From positions 1 through 64,000 of the forward strand of contig CP103021.1 in assembly GCA_024752435.1 (NCBI GenBank): a DNA stretch of 64,000 nucleotides, written 5' to 3'. The translations under genes were made by a program, and so were the position numbers. Below the pieces are notes generated by a model. That model made no database searches. It worked only from the letters and a program-made list of their open reading frames with translations, and was not told where the DNA came from. Below are positions 55,947 through 64,000 of this stretch, one piece after another. Within the stretch, counting starts at the first letter, position 1; each line of letters begins with the position of its first letter. This stretch comes from Allantophomopsis cytisporea. Lineage: Eukaryota > Ascomycota > Leotiomycetes > Phacidiales > Phacidiaceae.

Positions 55947-57952
55947 TCATGCTACCCTATCGAACCACACCAACGGTGCATCTACGCCATCTACCCTTAT
56001 GTTGATTCCAAATTTGCTCGACACACCATCTGAATCGACCTCGAATTTCGATTTCATCACCTCTGCCTCCGCAGTGCTATTAGCATGCCATGGACTATTT
56101 AGAGTGGCCAGAAAGAAATCGGCAGATACATGCTCTAGAACGAGTGCGAATTTCAAGGTTTTTCCAGCAGGAAAGAAATAAGACTCCAAAGGAGCCTTGC
56201 AGTCTTTGGAGAGCGCATCGATCGGGCAATTCTGATAAAGTGTTATGTTGAAGTATGCAGGATGGTAATAGGTGCCAGTGTAGTTTTTGAGAGGCAGAGA
56301 CTGACAGAATCAAGCATAGGTTAGCGAAACGTTGAAAACTTCAAAGACATGACTTCTAGGAAGATACATAGTCTATGATAACAAATCAAAAGGGAATGTA
56401 ACTTTCACTTACAGCAGGCAGTGGTGGGGATGGAACATTGGGGTATAAGTGATCAGGTAAGGTCTTTCGGGCTTCTCGCGCCGCATCTTGCTTTTGCCTG
56501 TGACTAAAATGACAGTTCAGTCAGGACGCAGATATTCATGATATCAAGATTAATAGCCACTCACATTGCCGAAATGTTCTTTCTTTGGTCAGCGGGGATT
56601 CCCAGAAACTCATCAAGTAAATGATAAACAATGACATCCTGAGCCGGGGAATTCATGTTTGTCATAGTCACGAGTCCCCAATTCCTGTCGGGTAGATATG
56701 CCATATGAGCATAGAATCCATCTAGGGCACCGCCATGGAAAAACAGTCGTTCGCCATGATAATTTGACTGCATCCATCCAAGAGAATACAGCATCGGACC
56801 GTTCCAAACGTCTATACCTAGCAACCCCATAACCGCCCTTGGAGTTCTCAAGGCTTCGTGGCCGCTCTTAGAAATAGGTCCCTCTTGATGCATCATCACG
56901 CGTATGTATTGGGCATAGTCCAGGACGTTGGAGATAGTCAATCCTGCGCCACTTATTTCGAGACTATCTACCCAAGGGACCTCTATATGCTCCGAAGTAT
57001 CGTTGTTGTAGAAATAGCCATGCGCGAGATCGTTCTTGCTGCTGAGTGCATCACTCAAAGACAAATAAGTCGATTCCATTCCCATTGGCTTCCAAAGTCG
57101 CTCGGTGAAAAAGGTGCCTAGCCACTGATTTGTGAGCTTTTCGATGATATATGAGACAGTCATGAAACCTAAGTTGCAGTACTCAAACTTCGTCCGCATC
57201 TCAGTAGATTGAGGAAGGTAGCGGAAATTAGTAATAATTTCTTTGAGCGATTTTCCAGGCCCTTTTTTCAAACACTTCATTAGCTAACTGGAGGCTTAAT
57301 GAACTTGCGTGGACATTGAAGAACCTCACATGATACCTCGTGGCGAGGGAAGCCGCTGCGATGAGAAAGAAAGTCTTCCAGTGTGAGGTGGTTGGTAGCA
57401 TATTCGTTCTCCGTGACAAACTCCTCGGGAATGAGACTTTTGATAGTAGTCGACCAGTCGAGGTCAGGGTAATTCTCCTTATCGTCAATCAAAAGTGATA
57501 CCACGGCAGCAGTAAAAGACTTGGTCGTGCTTCCAGTGTAAAAGAGAGTTGTGTTTGTTACTGGTTTGGGAGGATTCAGAGAGGCGAGGCCATATCCCTA
57601 ATTGTAACAGTATTCAGTGTCTGTGAATTAGAATCTTGTTGTCACTCTACGATATCCAAAAAGGTTGAGGATGAAGAATCCAAATGTCCATCAGATTTGA
57701 GAAAGATATTCATGTAGATGGAAGTATGCTTACCCTACCCTCAGTCTCATTGCCATTGATAAGTGCCACAGCAAAACCAGGAGCATGCCATTCCTTCAAT
57801 GTATCGTCGATAAATTTATCAATATGATCCCATGAGTCTACATCCAGCACCTTCTCATCACCATGTGTCCCATCAGTGGCTATGGGGCTTTGCAGATTCT
57901 GGGCATGATGAGACAATTGAAGATAACGGGGAAATATCTCTGAGAAACGCAT
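55947..57952 (-). CDS. Beta-lactamase-fold serine hydrolase (class C/D-aminopeptidase type)
   Basis: Serine hydrolase of the beta-lactamase/transpeptidase-like superfamily (PF00144), 547 residues. Exons are 57734-57952, 57337-57597, 56565-57283, 56413-56503 and 55947-56300; introns are 136, 53, 61 and 112 nt. The catalytic S-x-x-K motif is S-T-T-K at residues 96-99, the second motif Y-C-N is at about 195-197, and the third H-G-G is near 343, so the active site is complete. The C-terminal ~150 residues form the beta-barrel extension usual in fungal members (Y-P-N-V-P-S-P-P, Y-T-G-T-Y-Y-H-P). Splice joins restore L-S-H-R-S-G-F-P-R-H-E and the barrel start. No clear signal peptide at the ATG used (57952); an upstream coding exon is possible. 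Likely an esterase or D-peptidase; such genes also sit in polyketide clusters. Confidence 0.88.
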
Positions 57953-58976
57953 TGATGTCGTCAACCGCAGGTTTGTAACACAGATACGGGTTATTTTTGA
58001 AGAGCTTCGTTACTAGATGATAAGATGAATGGGGGATCTAAGCTATATCAACGGTCTTCGGGCTGTGCCGCTCGCCTCTCGGGGCCTGTATTATCAAGTC
58101 GGCTTAGCTTAGTATCCACGTCTGTTTCATTGGTTGGATTGGCCGACAATGGTTGCGACGTTATCATACGGCTGAACTATGGCCGTTTCTGACATGCAAC
58201 CTCGACCAGGTTGCTCATGAATAATTATCTCGAACTTTGCAGAGAACAATGTATGCAATGATACGTAAGGCAATCAATTTGGGCTAAAAAGGGTAATACA
58301 TCAGGAAACCCCTCAAGAACTGTTACAACTTACTGACATTGCAAGATCGTAGCCGGTCAGTACTGTGCGTCTTCAATAATTCAAGCTTACCTCATTGTAT
58401 GCAGGCTGAGAGCAGATTCAAAGCCACATTGGATTTATTCATCGCCAGAGCCTACCTGAATTTCGCCTGCACTTCGATACACAGATGGTTTCTGGATTTC
58501 GTTCATTCATTTATATTGCTATGCCAGTAGTAGTAAGGCTCCTGTTCCCTGAGCAAAAAACCACAGACCGACCGACTTCTCTCAATAAACGAAACCAAAC
58601 CAAGCAAACCAGAGAAGCTAGATACACCGACCGGAGGTTTCCAAAAAAGAAAAGGAAATCCTAAGCTGAGAACAAGGTTAAGAAGGAGCATTTCGTACCA
58701 CAATCTCAGCAGTCCAATCCAATCCATTTGAATACCTTCCAGTCTGTTCAAATCTTCCAGAGAAGCCCAGTCCAATCCACTACATTGAGTTCATCAGTCC
58801 AATGCAATCAGTCTGTCAGCTCTGGGTAGCAGGATCAAGCAATAGTAGCATCTCAAATAGAAAACGCCATTATCAAATATCAACGCAACCTAGGTATATC
58901 CTTCGCCCTGGCAAAATTCTACCGAGAGAAATCAATCCATGATTCCATTACCCCGAGATCAACTGTCAAATTTGAT
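57953..58976. other. Gene-free intergenic region
   Basis: Upstream of the beta-lactamase-fold gene and 3' of the sugar transporter. Contains imperfect CAGTCCAATCC-type repeats around 58708-58804. No gene recognised. Confidence 0.5.
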
Positions 58977-60762
58977 CTAGATCTTGGGTTCAACGGAAGC
59001 CTCGACCGGTGAATGGTCACGGTGAGAGACAGTAGGACCGAGTTTCTCTTCATCAAGGCCATAGTCTTCAGCATTTCTGGTAACGTGCGTCTTCCAGGCT
59101 GGGGTACCAATATACTTGATAGATCCTGGGTTGTTATTTGTGAAGATATCCTCGACTTCCTCAAGAGGCTTGCCAGAGGTTTCTGGGAACATGAAGAAGG
59201 TATGAATAAACATGGCAGCGCAGAAAACGCCAAACAGGATATAAACCTCCCACTTGATGTTCTCGAAAGCCGGAGGCACGAAGTACGCGAGGGCAAAATT
59301 AAATGCCCAATTACTTGAAGTGGCTAGCGCGACAGCCTTGCCTCTAACGCGAAGCGGATAGAGCTCAGATGGGTATATCCAAGAGACAGGTCCCCAGGTG
59401 ACGGCGTAGGAGGCGACGAAGAGATATGAGCAGGCAATGACGGCCTTGGCTGGCTTGCCTTGAATGTGCCACGACTCGGACTTATTTGGGTATTCTCCGG
59501 GGTGAGCAGGACGGCCATATGATTTGAGCAGACCCGCATTAGCAAAGAGCCAGGTCATCATGAGTACAGCGCCGACAAGAAGGGTTGGGCGACGACCCCA
59601 GCGGTCCACGAAGAGGAGTGCTGGAACAGTCATGGCGACATTGATGACGTACTGGATTGATGAAGAGACGAGGACAGCGGAGCCAAGTCCAGCCATGGTG
59701 AAGATGTAGGTAATGTAATACATCATGACATTCATACCAGTAAGTTGAGACCATATCTGGGTGAAGATACCAATGTGAGTACGGTTGATCATGCTTGGCT
59801 TGAGGAGTTCGAGGTAGGTGACATCGGCATGTTGACGCTCAAATTCGACGGTCTCGCGAATCTCAGCAAGTTCTCTGGCAACGAATGGAGAGTCCTCATC
59901 ACCGTGAGCGTGAACTGATGTTGTTAGTCCGGGTTCTAAGACGTTAAATATTAGGCTTACCAAGAGCAAGAACACTTCTAGCTTCCTCCCATCTATCCTT
60001 TTTGGCCAACCATCTTGGAGATTCTGGGAGGACGAGCAACATGATGAATAATAGAACCGCTGGAATAGCTTGGAGACCCCATGGAACACGGAAGACCTTG
60101 GTACCATGCAGGTACGAGCAACCGAAGCAAATATAAAACATGATCATAATGCCCCAAGTGATGGCCCATTGTTGGCAACCGACAAGACGACCACGCTTGG
60201 ATGGTGGAGCAATTTCAGAAAGATAGACTGGGACCTGAGCAGAACAGATACCAACGGAGAAACCGTTGATGATACGACCGACAATGAGCTGGGGAATGTT
60301 CTGAGAGGCGCAGACGATTACACTACCGATGACCCTAGGACCATGTGAGCATACTCAAAGCACGACTAAGATGTACGTTGCTTACCAGATGACTGAACCA
60401 ACTTGAATGGATTTTTTGCGGCCCATCCAGTCGGATATGACCCCAGAGACGAGAGCACCCAACCAAGAACCACCTGGCATACTAGCAGTGATACCACCCT
60501 GAACTCCAGGACGTGGACCCGGACAACTGCCATCTGAGTTCAATGGACCCTGATTGAAGTAACACGAGTAAGCCTGAGTGGAGATGATGGCCGACATGGA
60601 GGCAATATCAAAACCGAAGAGGCCACCGCCAATGACGGCAACGGCAGCAATAACTAGGATACCATGTTAGATGAATGTCTTCTGAACGCGGAACCGAGAG
60701 ATAGAGACGTGGATTGCGTATGAGTGGGCGTGCTTACGGTAGATATTGCCGATGGTAAACAT
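58977..60762 (-). CDS. MFS sugar transporter (hexose/monosaccharide type)
   Basis: Plasma-membrane sugar:proton symporter or facilitator of the major facilitator superfamily (Sugar_tr), 534 residues. Exons are 60738-60762, 60386-60653, 59961-60334 and 58977-59914, with introns of 84, 51 and 46 nt. Exon 1 is only 25 nt (MFTIGNIY). Hallmarks present: G-G-L-F-G-F-D in TM1, D-W-M-G-R-K-K after TM2, P-E-S-P-R-W-L after TM6, Q-L-T-G-M-N in TM7, D-R-W-G-R-R between TM8 and 9, and P-E-T-S-G-K-P-L-E-E-V after TM12. All twelve helices are accounted for, and the C-terminal tail is short and hydrophilic. Intact and likely functional. It resembles fungal hexose transporters of the MstA/Stl type, but the sugar cannot be read from sequence. 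Confidence 0.92.
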
Positions 60763-63700
60763 TTTGGGCAAGATTCGACTGTTCTGGTCTACCCCACGCG
60801 TGGGAATGATATGAGGAGAAGAAACCAGTATTCGATGGAAGATATCGGTGAGCACTATGTGGAGCTTTGTGTGTCGTAGCAAAGGATGGAGAAGCAGGAA
60901 ACAGAGGAGGAGGATGAAAGAAAGTGTGGAGAGGTGGGGATGCAGGAGGGTTTAAGTAGAGCTGGGGGATTCCTAATTTGGTCGTGCGTGGTTGAATGTG
61001 AGCAGGGTCTTGTGTGGAGAAGTTTTGGATGTGAGAATTTGAAGGAGAGAGACTGCGGCTGTAGGTAATGCAGGTGAATGTGATCGTGTATAATTTTTGA
61101 GTGCGAGCGTCTGCGCATGCGGGCGCGTGTGCCTATTGGTGTGGAGTCACGAGTAGGAGCGGTGGGGAAGAAGTGTGGGGTATGGAGAATGAGGGTGGAT
61201 TTGGAAGAAAAGTGCGCAGACCATAACCTGCAGCGAGGAGAGGGAGGAGGACCAGAAAGAAGGGTACCAGTTGCGTAGAGAAGTGGAATGTTCGAACGAG
61301 CCCGTTCATGCGCCGGTGAGTACGAGCAGGGGAAAAGGCCTCTTCTCGCTTGCACTTGATTTGTCTATACATTGATACCCAGAAGAGGAAAAGAAAGGAT
61401 AACTCACTCCGTATAGGATGAGATTATTACGCTTGCAACTTTTTAGGAAACATCCCAGTCATACATAGTCTTTAATGTTATGATACACTTCTGCATAAAC
61501 GTGCATCTCCCAAGGTAAAGTAAGATCAAGTAAGGTACGGTACAGAATACGGCGTACCTGAACCATACCTACTATACTACCATACCATCGTACCTCCAAA
61601 TGCATATATTTCTGTACTTGAAGAATACACGCGGCAGACAATTATGTCCCGCTTACGACATCCTCGATGTTCCATTCACCAATCAACAGTCATAGCAAGA
61701 TGACCCTGACCAGTCAATCTTACAATCAGTCTTCATTCTCCTCACGCGCACTAAGCAGTCATACCTACGCATGCCTTCAAGCTCTTGACGACGATGAATC
61801 GGTGCTTGTGCAGTACACAATTCAATGTTCTGTCGTTTGCTGTTGCATTGAAGATGTTTGTCGAGAACCATCTGAGCAGGTGATATGTTGAAGTTCTGTT
61901 TTCATTCTCATTCTTCCATCATTCACATTCCTTTCCGTTTGCCATGTTGTTTATGCGGAACATCAGATGGACGTACATCCAGCACAGACGGCCTACTGCG
62001 TAGGACATCCATGATCAGACTTTGGCATCGGCTACGGCACATGGCAAGTACATTAACCCTGTTTGTTTGGAAAGTCCGGTTCCGATGAGCTGGGGGCGGC
62101 TTGTGTATTGGCTGGCTGGGAAGTGAGGTGGCAGGGTGTGGCATTTGCATTCACAGCATCGACGAAAGGCAAAGCATCGCTCTACTACGTATGTGGGTTC
62201 GACGACATGACATGGAAGAAAATTCCAACATTTCTACTGGATGTTTCTCGGTGACGCTGGCATAACGCATGCACAGTACAAAAAGTTTATGGCATGGTTC
62301 TTCCTTTTTCCCTTTTCCTTTGCCGTGGAAGTTTGTATCGTCTCTGCTTTTGCCTTTACCTGAGACAAAACACGCATGCACAGATCTTGGATGGCAGCAA
62401 GCTGACTTTGATGGATGAACACGGCTACTCAAGCTGTAATGAGGAAAACATGGACCTCATTTTCCATGTTTCAATTGTTGGAACTTCACCAGGGGTGAGG
62501 GTTATTGGTCACTGGTCGTTGGTCGTTGGTCATCGAGTTGTGCCTCTTTGAACATCTCAAGCTACCTAGGCAGAGTTTCTGTGGTCAGTCTTACCGGGCC
62601 TATTCCTCGCCGAGCCAATTCTTGGCAGTATCATCCAGTCCAAAGAACGAAAAACTGAAATGGGATTTAGTATGAGATGGATTAGTCCGCCGAAACATAA
62701 TTGGTAGAACTCCAATCCCATGACGATGATGCTGGTTCTCACGATTCCGGGAAGTATTATTCCCAGCCGCTGTACAGTAGAAAATGAAGAGTAGCACGGT
62801 AGGTACCAAGGCTTGGCTGACCAGTAACATGTTGCATCGTAGCATGAGGCCACAATAAGGTAATCCGCCGACTCACTCATCCATGAAGTTGTCATGGAGT
62901 CGAGTCTGGAGAGAAGTGGAGTGTTCTCCATGAATACTTATGGACTAAGAAAGATAATCCCTACATAAGAGAATGGAGAGAGGTGACTAGTGAGGGAGGC
63001 TGTTCAGAGTGCGTCCCATGAAAACTCTAGATTATTCGGAGAGATCGAATTTCAACATTACAGAGTAGTCAATGATATCAAATCGGCTGAATTCATCCGC
63101 TGCCCTACTCGGTTTTGTTTTTGATGCACTCATAAAATATGGATCATTCAGGAGCGAACTGTTCACAAGTAATCAGCATGATCGAAGCATGATCACTGGC
63201 TTTGTGCTGAATGCTGTACTTCATTCAAGAAGGCACTTCATATGAGAAGCCTCCTTGTAAAAATCAGAATTCCATCGGATATGATACCCTGAGACACAAC
63301 GAACTAAAAGATCCACCGCATTCCACATGACGCCCGCGGCGTCCACTACCGCGCTGAGGACGGGAAAGGCGTACCTCTGGCTGGAGGAATCCTTCATCGC
63401 GAAACACGAAGGGTCAAAACCCAACGACCATCTCGTATCGTATTACGGCATGCTTTTGCTTTTGCTTTTGCTTGCGAGCTTGCGGAAAAGGAATAGGGTC
63501 TTGTTTCGTCTTCGTACTGTACTTCTTTCTTCCCTCTTCGTATCAAGAGGTCTTTAGTAGTATGTTTCTTCTCCGCTTGTCCGCCGCCGCTGGAAAATCA
63601 TTCCATAATCATTTAGCATCCGGCTTATTATTGTACCGAGGATTATTGGCGGGGGAATTTGCCCCGTCCCTTGAACACCTGAGATTTGATGAACGCAGAG

Positions 63701-64000
63701 TACTCGAATCTGCTGATGGCGAGGAAATTAAAGCATCATCTCGAGTGAAATCATGCGTGGTGTTGTCTCTTTCGCTGGCCATGGGTAGATCTGTATGTAA
63801 GTGTTGTGACAGAGTCGCTGTACACCAGGCGGGTTTTTGCAGGGCCTTGCACAATATATTCGAGTGCTTGGCACATCAATCAGAGCATTAGCATGAACGT
63901 ATGCATAAGTAATCTAAAAAGCCTCTGAGGACTTGGACATAAGTATTTCCAAATACAGAACCAAATAACGCGATACTATTCACTCATTGTGCGGAGTTAT
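60763..64000. other. 3.2-kb region without a recognised gene
   Basis: Upstream region of the sugar transporter and beyond. Near 60870-61340 the sequence is G/A-skewed and purine-rich. Short low-complexity stretches occur at 62500-62535 (GGTCGTT-type) and 63450-63480 (CTTTTG repeats). A 139-codon plus-strand frame at 63472-63891 has no family motif. No RNA gene recognised. Confidence 0.5.

Noticed and set aside
63472..63891. 139-codon plus-strand frame
   Set aside because: No recognisable motif; low-complexity start (poly-Leu/Phe) and an overlapping antisense frame of similar quality.
1..64000. CRISPR array, prophage, insertion sequence or bacterial operon
   Set aside because: Spliced eukaryotic genes throughout; no array of regular spacers and no transposase or integrase frame recognised.

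Overview
The window looks like nuclear DNA of a filamentous ascomycete (Pezizomycotina; a Leotiomycetes-like fungus would fit, but I cannot place it further). The evidence is short introns (46-136 nt, mostly 50-60) with GTNNGT donors and CTAAC-like branch points, Zn2Cys6 regulators, fungus-specific families (DUF3176, Atg22, Nma111-like) and transition-only decay typical of repeat-induced point mutation (RIP). Gene models below were built by hand. In each, the joined exons come to a multiple of three and the joins restore family motifs.

1-2.5 kb: an A/T-rich stretch with a 278-bp tandem duplication that differs only by transitions, then a minisatellite-like GGCGAGGACGTT region that abuts a 5'-truncated O-methyltransferase. 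2.6-7.5 kb: a cytochrome P450 and a CocE/NonD-type hydrolase with a 1-nt frameshift. 9.5-19.3 kb: a small Cys/His protein, a flavin monooxygenase with an N-terminal NTF2-like region, a divergent Nma111/HtrA-like protease with PDZ domains, and a small secreted four-cysteine protein.

20.5-30.4 kb is a gene graveyard with functional genes inside it: a nucleotide-sugar dehydrogenase pseudogene, a DUF925 nucleotidyltransferase pseudogene with six in-frame stops and no indel, an intact short-chain dehydrogenase, an intact Zn2Cys6 regulator, and the 3' end of a berberine-bridge-type FAD oxidase. 30.6-42.3 kb: a secreted DUF1593 protein, an alpha/beta hydrolase, a second Zn2Cys6 regulator, a Gfo/Idh/MocA pseudogene (two stops and a mutated splice donor) and a second flavin monooxygenase with a 1-nt frameshift.

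43.5-60.8 kb: a DUF3176 membrane protein, a multi-pass membrane protein with an in-frame TGA, an Mpv17/PMP22 protein, Atg22, a bacterial-type GrpB/UPF0157 protein, a beta-lactamase-fold serine hydrolase and a sugar transporter. The last 3.2 kb hold no gene I recognise.

The gene content is mostly catabolic or secondary-metabolic oxidoreductases and hydrolases with two regulators and two transporters. It does not form one obvious biosynthetic cluster. The most notable feature is that decayed accessory genes, several damaged only by transitions, alternate with apparently intact genes.
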